Source of the DNA: Cotesia glomerata
Lineage: Eukaryota; Arthropoda; Insecta; Hymenoptera; Braconidae
DNA length: 64,000 nucleotides
Assembly: GCF_020080835.1 (NCBI RefSeq)
Contig: NC_058161.1
Location: forward strand, 18,837,603-18,901,602
Direction: 5' to 3'
Both the position numbers and the translations under genes were made by a program. Below, piece after piece: positions 1 through 13,007 of the stretch. Each line of letters starts with the position of its first letter. Positions within the stretch are counted from its first letter, which is position 1. Under the pieces are notes generated by a model, which was not told the origin of the DNA, did no database searches, and was given only the letters and a program-made list of their open reading frames with translations.

Positions 1-216
1 AACTATAATATTTAAAGATGAAAGAGTCGTTATTTACTATAGCGACAGCTACTAATCACTTATTTTGGATATTAAATGATGAATTGTGGCTTTTATACTT
101 TCTACATTAAGTTCTGTAATATTTATATTTTTGCCACCCCGATGTCCGCTTTACTGTTTGAAACTATAAAAATTAACCGGAATCCGAGTGAATATTACAG
201 TTAACTTTTTTCCGTG
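1..216 (-). mobile_element. MITE fragment, ACGGAAAAAAGTAA family
   Basis: This stretch is the reverse complement of the left part of the element at 17456-18213 and ends in the same terminal motif, a T-run followed by CCGT, at about 211-215. The window edge truncates it. No coding capacity is visible. Confidence 0.6.
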
Positions 217-243
217 TGCCAAAAAATCCATTAATTGAATCAA

Positions 244-471
244 ATTTTTAATTTCCCGCTAAGAAAATCTCAGATTTTCAAAAATCGGGAAGTTATTGGT
301 TTTACCCCGTTTTACAAAAATCGAGTTTTCATCAGATCTCGACGTTTGAAGGTCACAGGAAGCTTCACTGACTATCCCCGCGAGGGTGTCACTATGTCTG
401 TATGTATGTATGTGTGTATGTATGTATGTACGTATGTGTGTGTGTGTGTGGGTGTGTGTGTGTGTGTGTGT

Positions 472-520
<49 letters not shown>

Positions 521-1228
521 TGTGTGTGTGTGTGTAAGTATGTAAACCTCTCATAACTTTCAAATCGCTTGACCAATTCGATCGCGGTTGGCGCCATTTG
601 AAAGAGCTTGTCCAAACTTAGATTTTGGATATAATTTGGACCAATTCGGGCCGATAGATTTCGAGAAATCTAAAAAAGTCTGTAAAAAAAATTTTTTTCA
701 AAAGTGGTTTTTTTGGAATAACTTTCGAACGGCTTTATCGATCAACTCCAAAAACTAATCAGCTCTTAACCTTGAAAAACCACGTCGGTCGCCGCTAATC
801 CGGTCAAAATCGGTTGATTCATTCGAGAGATATCGTGCAGGAAAGAAAACCCAAAAAAGTGTTTTTTTTGAATTACTCCGAAATTTCTAGTTTGATCAAT
901 TTAAACTTAAAGATTTTTCAAAAGGTTTAAAAAACTGCGTTGAATGCCGCCAATCGCGTAAAAATTGGTTCATTCATTCAAAAGTTATTGCGGTTTGAAA
1001 ACTCAAAAAATAGTGTTTTATCAAACTTTTATTAGACTTCTGAGCTCGAAGAGCTCAAAAGCATATAAATGTTATTCTGTTTGAGCTCGGAGAGCTCAAA
1101 ACAACACATAAACTGTATTTTTGAGCTCGAAGAGCGCCCAAAAACGGCATAAGTGCAATTTTAAGCATCCAGGTGTGGAATTAGCGGGAAATTGCAGGGA
1201 TGGCCTTCAGGGTCAACCGTTTTCCTAA
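244..1228 (-). mobile_element. Helitron/HINE-like nonautonomous element with TG microsatellite core (copy 1)
   Basis: Read on the plus strand it opens with T-run plus AA(C/T)TTCCCGC, has an imperfect terminal hairpin (TTCCCG...CGGGAAGTT), a (TG)n core at about 394-535, three GAGCTC-based hairpins at about 1040-1130, and closes with GGTCAACCGTTTTCCTAA followed by T's. At least seven relatives lie in the window. No target-site duplication is evident. The long TG/CA reading frames here are microsatellite artefacts. The Helitron-like assignment rests on the CTAA end, the hairpins and the lack of duplication, and is tentative. Confidence 0.6.
394..535. repeat. (TG)n microsatellite
   Basis: An impure (TGTA/TG)n tract with scattered GGG interruptions, forming the core of the mobile element around it. 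Confidence 0.95.
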
Positions 1229-3043
1229 TTTTTTTTATTTAATTCTTTGAAGGAATTGCAAGCCTCCTTAACTCAAAGTTTTTACAATAATTACAATAAT
1301 TATCAATCTTTTACTGAAGTAATAAAATTAGATTTAATAATATTCATCTTAGCACAACTCACAGTGAAAAAATTAAACATGATTAAGTTTATTAAATTTA
1401 TATAAAGTTACCTAACTTTATGAAGATTAAAAAGTAATCAGACGGAACCTAAGAGCGGATTTCAAAATATAAAATTATTTATTTAAAATCACAAGAATTT
1501 TAAATCCGCAGGCCAGTAAAAAAAATATAAGCTATTCTATATTATTCTATATAATTAATTTAATTTTTTATTATGAACTATCACATCCATTAATCATAAG
1601 CAATACATTAAAGTGTTATTTATTTATAAAGTATGCGGAAAGTTATTATACTGCGAGAAACCTTTTGAATGTATAGATGCGGGTTTTTATTTTTTCTGCA
1701 ACCGGTATGCAACTTGTATCTCGCCGCTTTAAGAGAGGTGAATAAACTATCAACACCTGAGGCCAGAAAAATTTTCCTTGGATTTTAAAGGACGATTTAT
1801 TTCAAGTTTTTTATGAATAATAAAATTTCGATGGAACGCAGGTCTGAAAAATTAACCAGGTTTATTTTAGTAAACAAAAAAATTTTTTTTTTGAGGTAAA
1901 TAAAACTTGTGGAACCTGTTCAATTGTTGCTGGGAATATGTTTGATTTTTTAGAAATAAAAACAAATTTTTTTATTTTTAAATAAAAAAAAAAATTTTTT
2001 TTCTAAACTTCACAATTTAATAGATTTATTTTTTGGTATATATTAATATTTTTTTTTATTATTGAAAAAAAAAAATTACTAATCAAGAGAAAATTTCTTT
2101 AACTAATAAAATTATTTTAAAGAGTCTAATCAAGCAAAATTTATTATTTTAAGAATTTTTTTTTCTAAAATCAAAAAGATCGTTTTTCAAAATTATGGTA
2201 AATATTCTTAAGTAGGGTCAATAATTTTAATTTTCATTTTTTTTTTAACGAAATTTCTATTTTATTTTATTGATATATTTTTTTTAAATACATAAAAAAT
2301 TGAACAATTTAAAAAAAAAAATTGATTATCACAATTTTAACAAATTTTCAAAAAAATTTATAAATTTTTTAGAGAATTGTGATATTCAATGTTTGTCTTT
2401 TTAAAAAATTATATATCAAAATATCAAAAAAAGATAAAATCGAAATTTTATTCAAAAACATGAAAGCCAAAATTTTTTCCAACTTTGGAAAGCAAAAAAG
2501 CTATCGAAATCTTTATTTTTTTCTTTTACGACATTTTTTATCTTGAATCCGACGTAAAAAAAAAAGCAGAATAAAAAAAAATTTGAAAATGTTCATTTTT
2601 CACCTAATTATAGCCCAAAATGGGATTGACCCCACTTGTTAACAATTACCAAAATTATTTACTTGATTCAATTTCTTTTTAACTTCCCGCTAAGAAAAAT
2701 TGAAAATTTTTTTTTCAATAAACATTTTTTATTTTTTTTCATCACCAAACATTCAATTAAAAAATTAAAAATCTTGTTTTTTTCGGCTTTTTTTATTATT
2801 ATTATAAAAATTTCCACCATGACTTTTTTTTGTAAAGCATGTCAAATAAAAATGACTTAAATGAGAAAATTAAATAAATTAATCATAAAAATAAATTATT
2901 ATTCAATCATAAGGCTCTAATTTGTCTATTCTTACACTTGTTAATGGATTTTCAATAGTGCTAGTACAAAATATATATTCTTAAATATCGATTTATAATA
3001 AATCTAATTTTATAAAAAATTTTATTTTAGTTTTTTAAAACCT

Positions 3044-3470
3044 TATTCACTTCCCAGAAATTAATTTTTAAAAATTACGGAAAAAATTTGTAAAATTTTA
3101 TAGAGCCCTAATTTTTGTTCAGCAATATAAATTATTTATTTTTCTGTTGTAAAGATTACAATTTCAATTCTAAATAATTTTTTTTTTATTTTAAAAATTT
3201 TCCATTTAAAATAAAAATTTAATTTTCCAGTTAAACACACAAAGTTACAGAAAAATAGTATAAAAATAACTTGAAGGACACTTAGTTTTCCACAAAAAAA
3301 GTTCTTAACACTAATACGATAAACTGGATTGTTTAAATGATACAGATCATTTAACAAATTAATTAAAAAAATTTTATTAAACTTTTAAATATTAAAAATA
3401 TTGCTTTTTTTAGTTATTAAAATTTTCTTCATTTAATTTATAATTAAAAAAAAAAAAAATTGTATTAAAT
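3044..3470 (+). repeat. Diverged direct repeat, unit 1 (partner at 3745-4170)
   Basis: The sequence from CACTTCCCAGAAATT through the AATATAAATT and AATTCTAAATAATTTTT blocks recurs in the same order and orientation about 700 bp downstream, with substitutions and small indels. It looks like an old local duplication of noncoding DNA. Confidence 0.65.
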
Positions 3471-3744
3471 ATTTAACAAAAATTTTTTTAACGCAAAATG
3501 TTTTACCTAAAAATTGAAAATTTATAAAAATTATCCTAAATTTAATTATGATTTTTTTTTTTAATATTTAAATTAATTACAACCGAACAAAGATTAAAAA
3601 TTAAATATTAATATATTTTCTTGACCCAAAAATTTTAATTAATAAATATAAGATTATTAATATTTGTTTCTATTATTGAAAAAAAAAAATTACTAATTAA
3701 GAGAAAAATTCTTCAACTAAAAAAATTTTATTTTAATTTTTTAA

Positions 3745-4170
3745 AATCTTTTTCACTTCCCAGAAATTTATTTTTAAAAATTACGGAAAAAATTTTTTAA
3801 ATTTTATAAAGCCCAAATATTTGTCTAGCAATATAAATTTTTTATTTATCCTTTGTAAAGATTTCAATTTCAATTCTAAATAATTTTTTTTTATTTTTAA
3901 AATTTTCCTTTTAAAATAAAAATGAAATTTTACAGTGAAACGCACAAAGTTACAAAAAAATAGCATAAAAATAATTTGAAGGACATTTAATTTCCTAGAA
4001 AATAAGTCCTTAGAATTAAAACAAGAAACTAGATTGTTTAAAAGATACAGATTATTTTAGAAATTAAAAAAATTTTATTAAATTAATTTAATTTAAAAAA
4101 TACTGCTTTTTTTATTATTTAAATTTTCTTTAATTAACTTATAAGTATTTAAAAAAAAATTAAATATTTA
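3745..4170 (+). repeat. Diverged direct repeat, unit 2 (partner at 3044-3470)
   Basis: Second copy of the repeat starting with CACTTCCCAGAAATTTATT. It keeps the order of motifs seen in unit 1, including the acggaaaaaatt block and the cacaaagttaca block. Confidence 0.65.
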
Positions 4171-4340
4171 ACATAAATTTTTTTTGACTCAAAATTTTTT
4201 GCGCGTATAATTAAAAAATTTCTAAAAATTATCCTGAATTTAATAATGATTTTTCTTAGATGATTAAAAATGTAATAATTATCTATTTCTTCACCCAAAA
4301 ATTTTAATTAATAAATAAATAAAAACTCTAATATTATTAA

Positions 4341-5351
4341 GGATAAAAAATAAATACATGACACATGAAATAGACAACTAGAACATAACTTTCATCATGG
4401 GAACATATATAATAAAATAATAGCTGAAAGGAAGTTTACGAAATGCATTTAGAATTGGGTGAGAGGTTTGTAAGCATGAAAGTACCTTACCGCTAGCACT
4501 AATGATAAAAGTGAGAGTTATCTTATGCTTGGTTAGCTCTACTCCGAAAAATTCAATTATTATGAAAACCTTTAATTTACTGGGTGATTAATTATAAAAA
4601 AAAAAAACAAACAAACTTGTACTCACTTTAGAAGGTTTTAATTTTCACAAACAGAATTTTTAAAAAATTTTTCACTTCACTAGCACTAGATTAATTTATT
4701 ATTCGCTCAGATTTGCTCACTATAATTCAAACTGATCCGAAGATCGAGTGAGAATAAAATAGGATTAATATTAATAAATTTAAATATTAAAACGCGGTGG
4801 TCTTAATAACAGTGGGGTATTTCGAACACAGTTAACCGTGAGATTGTGAGCCGGTGCTGATAGTTACACGAACTTTTATACGAAAGTGAGTACTGTGTTG
4901 GGAAGACCCCACAACACTGACTCCTAACTATCCTTCCTTTATGCCTGACACATTATATTATTGTGACGCTATTTAAATTTGTTTAACCGTAGGCTAATTT
5001 ACGCTGTGCTTTTATAGTAACACTCTTTTATATTTAAATTACTTAATAATATTCGCTATTCAACTGTGTCCGGGTTCTTTTATTTACGTATTTTTTAACT
5101 ATTAAGTGAAAATTAACAAATTTTATTCATTATATTCACAGTAAAAAATTTTGCGTCATTGCGTCAAAAAATTTTGTGTTAAAAAATTTTGTGTTAAATA
5201 TTTAACACTTTTATGTGTAAATTTAACATTAATTGTGTATAATTAATTATTGGGTTAATTTTATGGATATAGTATTTAATATGGTCCTACGCAATTCTCT
5301 GTAACCAATTATAATGCAAAAAAAAAATATCTAGCTATAATTTTACGGCTA
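4341..5351. other. Unassigned intergenic DNA
   Basis: Less AT-biased than its surroundings between about 4620 and 5100, which could be an untranslated exon or promoter of a gene whose coding part lies elsewhere. No reading frame or RNA fold was recognised. Confidence 0.3.
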
Positions 5352-5414
5352 TAACACCAGCGGTCACCCATCCAACTATTAACCCTGCTCAATGCTGCTT
5401 AACTTTAGTGATCT
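5352..5414 (-). pseudogene. 5S rRNA-like fragment
   Basis: On the minus strand the segment reads GATCAC...AAGTTAAGCAGC...GGTTAATAGTTGGATGG then GTGACCGC. This follows the middle and 3' part of eukaryotic 5S rRNA, including the internal promoter region, in the right order and spacing. The 5' third and the far 3' end are missing and several paired positions have changed. It is either a 5S pseudogene or the 5S-derived head of a SINE3-type retroposon; no LINE-like tail was seen beside it. Confidence 0.7.
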
Positions 5415-5774
5415 CTGTGCGTCTTGAAGTTTCTGTCTGCTGTGCTGCTGTCTTAGATGACAATGATTGTATGATCTACATAATGTATCATATGAGTTTA
5501 TCATAAATATAATATAAAAATTGATTTTATAATATATTTGGATAGTCATAATTCATAATTTATTTATTTGACCGAATCTCATTATAATATAACACTTATT
5601 TAAATAATAAAATAAATAATGATTTTACTATTAGGTAGTAGCAGATCAGACCAAAACATCTCATAGGGAATGTAACAAATTTTGTATTTCAGAATTATTT
5701 AAACGTAATTATAAACATCATTTTACACTTTTCGTGATTACCAAAAAAAAAATTTTTTTCAAAGAAAAAATTTT

Positions 5775-6228
5775 TATATATGTTAATTATATATAAGCAT
5801 ACATAATTATATATACTTATATATAATTATATATGGGATTATATATAATATTGGATGGCTGTATATTGCTCCATATATAGTCATTTATAATTATATATGA
5901 CCTCATATACAATTCCATATATAATCATAGATTATATATAAATATATATAACTATATATAAAAATATAAATTATATATGGAACTATATATAATCTTGCTT
6001 GGCTGTATATTGCTCCATATATAGTCATATATAATTATGTATGATTATATATGACCTCATATACAATTTTATATATAATCATGTATGGTTATATATAATT
6101 ATATATGGAACTATATAATCTTGCTTGGTTTTATATTGCTCCATATATAGTCATACATAATTATATATGATTATATATGACCTCATAAACAATTCGGTAT
6201 ATAATCATGTATGATTATATATAATTAT
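5775..6228. repeat. TATATA-rich palindromic satellite, left part
   Basis: Repeated blocks of roughly 130 bp carry GGCTGTATATTGCTCC and ATATATGGAACTATATATAA with many TATATGATTATATATG palindromes. The array is interrupted by the hAT-like insertion and resumes at 7229-7460. Confidence 0.8.
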
Positions 6229-7228
6229 TAGGGTGTGCCAATTTTAGGTGACTTTTTTTTTTCAACGAAAAAACAGGCTAAAAACTTGCATGAAGGTGAG
6301 AACAGAAGCCTGTTCAAAGCGGAGCTCTTAATATTAATATTTAGAGGTGTCTGTCCCTAATTTTTCATTTCCCATTTAAATAACATAGGAAAAAAAATTC
6401 TTTCTTTTGTTTATTTTTCTAGCTCGGCATACGCACTTCATATAAATAAGTCCATAGTGTTCTATGAAACTTTTATCAGACTTTTGACTTGAAGTGCTCA
6501 AAAACCTCATAAGTGCAATTTTAAGCGCTTAGATATGGAATTAGCGGAAGTTGCAGGGATGGCCTTTAGGGTCAACCATTTTTCAGATTTTTTTGTGATA
6601 AATCAGCGTTATGAAACGTGCACTTATCTGATTTTCCAAACTTATCTTTTCTCTCCGTGTAGAGTAATAAATTGATAATTCCGTGAAACTTTTTCAAAAT
6701 TTAATTCATTCAACTCGGGTCATGATTTTCTTACAGTAAATGAAATAAAGAAGAAAAAAATTTGATACATGAGTAATTTTTTTTTTAGATTTATGGAAAT
6801 GTTAGCGCATCAAAACCAATTTTACATATAAAAATAATTTTTAAGACGGTAATAAATCAATTTGTATCAGTTTAATACTTGAAAAATCAAAATTTTATAC
6901 ATTTAGAAGTTTACGTCTGAATAACTTTAGAACGGCTGTCTTTATGAAGAAAGTGTAAGAGACCTTTTTTGTAGAGCGTTTAATTCTCTACAAGGACATG
7001 CTATGGACTTATTTATATGAGGTGCGTATGCCGAGCTAGAAAAATAAACAAAAAAAAGAATTTTTTTTCCTATGTTATTTAAATGGGAAATGAAAAATTA
7101 GGGACAGAAACCTCTAAATATTAATATTAAGAGCTCCGCTTTGAACAGGCTTCTGTTCTTACCTTCATGCAAGTTTTCAGCCTGTTTTTTCGTTGAAAAA
7201 AAAAGTCGCCTAAAATTGACACACCCTA
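6229..7228. mobile_element. hAT-like nonautonomous DNA transposon with long inverted repeats and 8-bp TSD
   Basis: The element starts TAGGGTGTGCCA and ends TGACACACCCTA. It is flanked on both sides by the same octamer ATAATTAT (6221-6228 and 7229-7236). The terminal inverted repeats run for about 230 bp with few mismatches. An 8-bp duplication plus TAGGG-type ends is the hAT superfamily signature. No transposase frame is present. A fragment of the CA-core element (about 6465-6595, with the AGCGG...AGTTGCAGGGATGG block) is embedded inside. Confidence 0.85.
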
Positions 7229-7460
7229 ATAATTATATATACTTATATATAATTGTATATGGAACTATATATAATCCTGCATGGCTATATATTGCTCCAT
7301 ATATAGTCATATATAATCTTATATACAATTCCATATATAATCATGTATGATTATATATAGTTATATTATATATAATTGTATATAATTATATATGTGATTC
7401 CATATATAATCATATATAGTCATATATGATTATATACAATTATATATGATTATATAGAAA
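7229..7460. repeat. TATATA-rich palindromic satellite, right part
   Basis: Continuation of the satellite at 5775-6228 beyond the hAT-like insertion, with the same TGGCTATATATTGCTCC block. Confidence 0.8.
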
Positions 7461-7568
7461 CATTTTTTCTCGAGTAGGTATTGTGAAAATCAGTATACTT
7501 ATTGTGATAATCAAAATACCACGTATTCTTAGTAGCACAATACCAAGTGTTCTGATTATCAAAAAAAA

Positions 7569-8517
<949 letters not shown>

Positions 8518-9186
8518 TATCCTTAGTAGCAAAATACTTTTTTCTCAGTGCATCCCTGCAACTTCCCGCTACCTTCATACCTAAGTGCTCAACAATTCAC
8601 TTATTTTTTAAGCTCTTCAAGCACAAAAATATAATTTTTGTGTAATTTTGAGCTCTTCGAGCTCAAATAAATCGCTGTTCTGTGCTTTTGAGCTCTTCGA
8701 GCCCAAAAGGCTAATAGAAGTTTTATAGAACACTATTTTTTGAATTTTCAAACAGCAATTACTTTTGAATGAATCAACCGATTTTCTAGCGGTTTACGGC
8801 ATTCAACGCAGTTTTTTGAGTTCTTTAAAAATCTTTAAACGTAAACTGGTCAGACTAAAAATTTCATAGAAATTCTGAAAAAAACATTTTTTTTGATTTT
8901 TTTCGACAACGATATCTCACGAACAAATCAACCGATTTTGACCGGACTGGTGGCAATCGACGTGGTTTTTTGAGATTAAGAGCTTATTAGTTTTTGGAAA
9001 TGACCGGTTCAGCCGTTTAAAAGATATTTCAGAAAAACGAATTTTTGGAAATTTTATTTTTGAGATTTCTCAAAATTGATCGACTCAAATTCTGTAAATT
9101 AGTATCAGAATTCTAGGGGCAAAAGAACTCTTCAGAACGCCGCTTATTTCGATCGAATCGAATGATCCATTCAAAAGTTATGAGAG

Positions 9187-10037
9187 TAGCCAGCTAAGAG
9201 TAGCCAGCGCCTTTCGAACAATATCAGAGGAAGCAATGTGTGTCATTTCCGGAACTTTGCCGCTCAGAGTCCTAGCTGAGGAAAGACGGAACCTTTACCA
9301 ACGAAAGAGGACAACCACACTAAGTGCCGAGGAACTCAGAGCTAAAGAACGGCAGAACAGCATCGCACGATGGCAATCGCAGTGGGACGCCGCGACAACA
9401 GGGAGATGGACACACCGTCTCATACCGAAGATCGACGTTTGGCCAAACCGAAGTCATGGCGAGGTCAATTACTATCTGACGCAGTTGTTGTCAGGACATG
9501 GATGTTTTCGGACGTATCTTCACCGCTTCAAGCATGATGATTCACCGGAGTGCCCGTCCTGCCCAGGAATCAATGAAGACGCGGAGCACGTTTTCTTTGA
9601 GTGCCCACGATTTTACCCACAGCGAGATGAGCTGGAGATGATCCTAAAGAAGAAAATCCAACCAGAGACAATAGTAGAAGCAATGTTGTCATCAAGAGCC
9701 TCCTGGAACGCCATCAGCACATTTGCAACAGAAGTCCTCATAGACTTGCGTTCCATCGAAAGAAGAAGAGCAAATGACAACAACTAGAAGAAAGGTAAAA
9801 TAACACCTTAGCTACCAGAAGAAAGAGCTAGATCCTCCCCTCACGAAGTAATGCCTAATGGCGGTTTCCATGAGGGATTAAGGGAAAGAGGAAAAGGGGT
9901 TTAGGGTTTAGTGGGTAGGGGCGCTAGCGTCGAGTTTTAGTATGACACTGCGTCGAGTCGCCACATATCCAGGCCAAACAACTATGCCTAGAATCCGTAA
10001 AAAGGATTCCCCCCCCTTAAAACAAAAAAAAAAAAAA
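9187..10037 (+). mobile_element. 5'-truncated R1-clade-like LINE with poly(A) tail
   Basis: The block has markedly higher GC than its surroundings, contains the 3' end of a reverse transcriptase ORF, then a GC-moderate 3' UTR and an A-run at about 10020-10037. The A-run is followed immediately by a CA microsatellite. Comparison with the uninterrupted relative at 33062-33917 places the insertion at the start of the CA tract. A short direct repeat (GAGTAGCCAGC twice) marks the 5' junction. The 5' truncation and A tail are typical of target-primed reverse transcription. Confidence 0.8.
9236..9787 (+). CDS. Non-LTR retrotransposon ORF2 C-terminus (fragment)
   Basis: The 183-codon frame matches the C-terminal region downstream of the reverse transcriptase in R1/Jockey-type LINE polyproteins. 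It shows an arginine-rich N-terminal part, a VNYYLTQLLSGHGCF motif, and a CCHC-like cluster CPSCPGINEDAEHVFFECP, the cysteine/histidine motif usual near the end of R1-clade ORF2. The endonuclease and reverse transcriptase domains are missing because the copy is 5' truncated, so the first Met is not a real start. No internal stop occurs, so this is a fairly young copy. Clade placement is by motif and by insertion at a CA repeat; Mino and Waldo lineages of the R1 clade are known to target such repeats. Confidence 0.8.
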   Translation: MCVISGTLPLRVLAEERRNLYQRKRTTTLSAEELRAKERQNSIARWQSQWDAATTGRWTHRLIPKIDVWPNRSHGEVNYYLTQLLSGHGCFRTYLHRFKHDDSPECPSCPGINEDAEHVFFECPRFYPQRDELEMILKKKIQPETIVEAMLSSRASWNAISTFATEVLIDLRSIERRRANDNN

Positions 10038-10219
10038 ATCACACACACACACACACACACATACATACAGACACGGTGACATCACCGTGGAAATAGTCAG
10101 GAAAGCTTCCTAGGACCTCAAAACGTCGAGATCTGATGAAAACTCGATTTTCGAAAAACGGGGTGAAAACAATAACTTCCCGATTTTTGAAAATTTTCAA
10201 TTTTTTTAGCGGGAAGTTA

Positions 10220-10979
10220 AAAATAATAAGCTTTCGATTAAAACAATAAAAAAAGTAGCTTTCCGAACGTAGTACGGAGATATTTTATATTTTTAATGAA
10301 AAATCACTCGGAACTTGCGTTCATTAAAATCTTGTATTTGACTTGGCAACACCGCTTGTGCAGTTACCCAAAGCATAAGTAACTGCGGTTTTTTAAATGC
10401 TAGAAGATCTTAGTCATTTTATTTATTTATCTATTATTTAATTTCAATGCCAAGGCAGTATAGCCAGATGGCAAAAGTATACAAAAAGAGTTACAATAAA
10501 AGTACACGTATGACTAATGAAAATATAAAATTTCAAAAATATTAGATATTAAGAATTGATCGTTTTTCTTTACTTTACTTTGGAATACAATTTCGACAAA
10601 TACAAGAAAAAAAATAAATTTGAGTATAAAAATTGAGCATTAAAAATTTAAGAGTTAAACTCATTGGTACAAATTATACAAATTATAGAAGATGATAATC
10701 TGAGATGATCTAGAATTTTAGTTAGACAGTAAACATAAATAAATTTTAAGATTAGGGAACTCTTGCGGTGTTGTCAAGTGTATACCGATAATTCAGAGTG
10801 CTATATTTTTTATTAGTCAATTAAATGTTAATAATTATTTAATGAGTAAATTTCTCGGAAATTTCCTCAAAAATGTTATTAATTAATTCAAAAATTAATT
10901 CTAAGATGTATAACAAAAGTATTTCTACGTATTTCTTTTTTATAGACTTTTTTTACACTAGGAGGGTACTTGGATTTCC
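10220..10979 (+). mobile_element. TTAA-flanked element, right part, with a LINE 3' fragment inside
   Basis: The sequence matches the right half of the 0.7-kb elements at 15825-16530 and 16535-17312 (AAGTAGCTTTCCGAACG, TTGACTTGGCAACACCGC, AGAAGATCTTAGTCATTTT, ACACTAGGAGGGTACTTGG) and ends at TTAA. The left half is missing; copy 3 of the CA-core family abuts it. It is split by the LINE fragment at about 10418-10712. Confidence 0.7.
10418..10712 (-). mobile_element. Jockey-group LINE 3' UTR fragment
   Basis: CCAAGGCAGTATAGCCAGATGGCAAAAG matches, in pieces, the 3' UTR of the LINE at 13991-14732. It interrupts the TTAA element exactly between AGTCATTTTA and TTTTAGTTAGACAG, which are adjacent in intact copies. 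No coding remains. Confidence 0.6.
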
Positions 10980-10983
10980 TTAA

Positions 10984-13007
10984 TTCAATAAAGATATAAA
11001 TATTAAACATTCGTTTGGACTATATAAGCTTGGGTCAACAGTCCAGCAGCGAAAACTTTCAGCGACTGTAATAAATAATAAATAATTTTTTATTGTTATA
11101 AAATCTTAAATTTACATTAACTCCTTTATTAAAAACATGACAATAAAATAAGTCAATTCACTTATTATCAATTAATCAAGTGCAACTAATTGTGTCATAC
11201 GTGCGTAAATAAAATAACTGTATTTACTCAAACGAATAAAAGAAAATCAAAGCTTACCATAATGTCAATGAAAAACTACCCGACAATTTAATTAATTAAT
11301 TAATTAAATACTTTTTTCTAGACAATACCTTAGTCGATCTTAACGCTCACATTCGTGTAATGTTTTTTTTATTTTCTACATCAGCATTATTAACAAGATG
11401 CATCTTAATCACTACAAGCAATTAAAAACATGTCTTACTTAAAGCTGAATAAAAATTTACCTTACAAAAAAAATTGTAGTTTTTTGGTAAATTATTAATA
11501 TTATTATATCAAAAAGCAAACAAAAAAACAAAATAAATTATCTCTCAATACTAGTGTTAATTATATATAATAAAAATTTTCGAAATATTAAAATTAAAAA
11601 TAAATTACGTGCATTTTAATTAGATAAATAATAACAGTAATTATAATCAAAAATGTTGGTTGAAATAATTATGAATTATAACATAATACAGTGAGCACAA
11701 ATATGAGGTTGTTTATATCGACACACTACACATCATCACATTTTCTCACATGTGTATCAATAAATTATCTAATAATTGCAGTCCTTTATTAATTATTTTT
11801 TATAATTTTTATTCATAAAACAACTTTTTTTGTTAAATAGGTTCAAATATATTATAATTACATTGAAAAATCGATAATCCATATTTATTGGACCGTGACG
11901 TTAAACGTAGTTACGGATTCGCATGAGCGGTTCATAACAGAACTAATGTTTTTATATTTATAAATATTCATTTATCGATAATGGTTTATAGTTTACGAGA
12001 TGTTTATTAATTTCTCACTTGTTTTATCTATTAATACAACCCTAGATTGCATGATAAAAAATATTACGGTCTTTGTTTTATATTTTCTTCCCATTCATTT
12101 CATCGTTGTTAGTGGCGCTAAAAATCGACAGATTTTTTGCCGTATTTAAGAATATGTTTATTTTAAAAGCTTTTTTTAAAAACCAACTGGGTAAAAAAAT
12201 TTTTAATGGTCACTCAAAATCATTTTACAATTTCAAAAATTAAATTTTATACTGTTAATTTTTTTGTAATTTTATTTTCATCACTAAAATTACACAAAAA
12301 GAAAAATTTCTTGATTGGAGAACAAAATTCTTGGCTCAAGAAAATTTTCGGGTGCCTGAAGGAAGATCGAAGTTGTGTTAGCCGAAATAAAAATTTTTCT
12401 TTAAATTCTATTCTTGGTGGAAGTCATTTTTTCTTAATTCAAATTATCATAAATACATGATACACTAAATTTTAATATTTGATCAAGATTTTTAGATACT
12501 TTAGAGAAGTAGCGCCACCTACTCTATCGAGTCTGTTGATTTTTTTAAAATCGTTAAGGAAGTACGAGCGCTAGGCGGGGTGGGGATAGGTATCCACTCT
12601 AGCGCGGTAACGGGAAAGCAGTAACCATATGATTTTTCTCAATATATAGATATACATTTAACATTGGCTAATGGCGGGATTTATTTTTCTTTTAATTAAT
12701 ACACTTTAATTAGTCGGGCAAGTGTTAATTTTTTTGAATTAAATTTATCACTAATATATTTACTTTCATCCATAAGTTTTTTAAAAATATTCACCGACAG
12801 TTTTACGAGAAAAATACAGAAATGTATCAATGTTTGGAGGTTACCCCATAAGACCAATGTTAAATTGCTCAACTTTAAAGTTAATTATTTATTTAAATAA
12901 TCGGGCAATCTCCTTCAAATTTTCAGAATTTGTTAAGACATATTTAAACTTCATATTAAAAAAAAATCAAGCCTTTTATCAAAAGTTGTCTTGGCGCTCG
13001 TACTTCC
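10984..13007. other. AT-rich intergenic DNA, no gene seen
   Basis: No coding exon was recognised. A fragment of the CACAGAAA transposon (see 37104-37796) lies at about 12290-12545, and 12550-12610 is locally GC-richer. The two 84-106 codon frames here have no family features and overlap repeat sequence. Confidence 0.5.
12290..12545 (+). mobile_element. Fragment of the CACAGAAA-terminus element
   Basis: AAGAAAAATTTCTTGA...GGAGAACAAAATTCTTGG and the downstream AGCGCCACCTACTC block match the left part of the element at 37104-37796 in the same order. The right part is missing. Confidence 0.65.

Larger units (their letters stand above)
1229..4340. other. AT-rich stretch with no gene seen
   Basis: About 3.1 kb of A/T homopolymer-rich sequence. 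Short reading frames here have Phe/Lys/Ile/Asn composition expected of random AT-rich DNA and no family features. A fragment of the TTCCCGCTAAG element end lies near 2683. A diverged direct repeat is listed separately. Confidence 0.6.
8551..10220 (+). mobile_element. Helitron/HINE-like element (copy 3), 5' truncated and split by an R1-type LINE
   Basis: The copy starts inside the family at CATCCCTGCAACTTCCCGC, keeps three GAGCTC hairpins, and resumes after the LINE with (CA)n, ACAGACACGGTGACATC and the terminal GCGGGAAGTTAAAAAT. It abuts copy 2, so two members lie head to tail in the same orientation. Confidence 0.65.

Noticed and set aside
235..615. Long Val-Cys and His-Thr repeat reading frames (also at 8169-8390, 33713-33895, 62580-62897)
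   Set aside because: They are translations of TG/CA microsatellites inside the CA-core mobile element, on both strands and in several frames.
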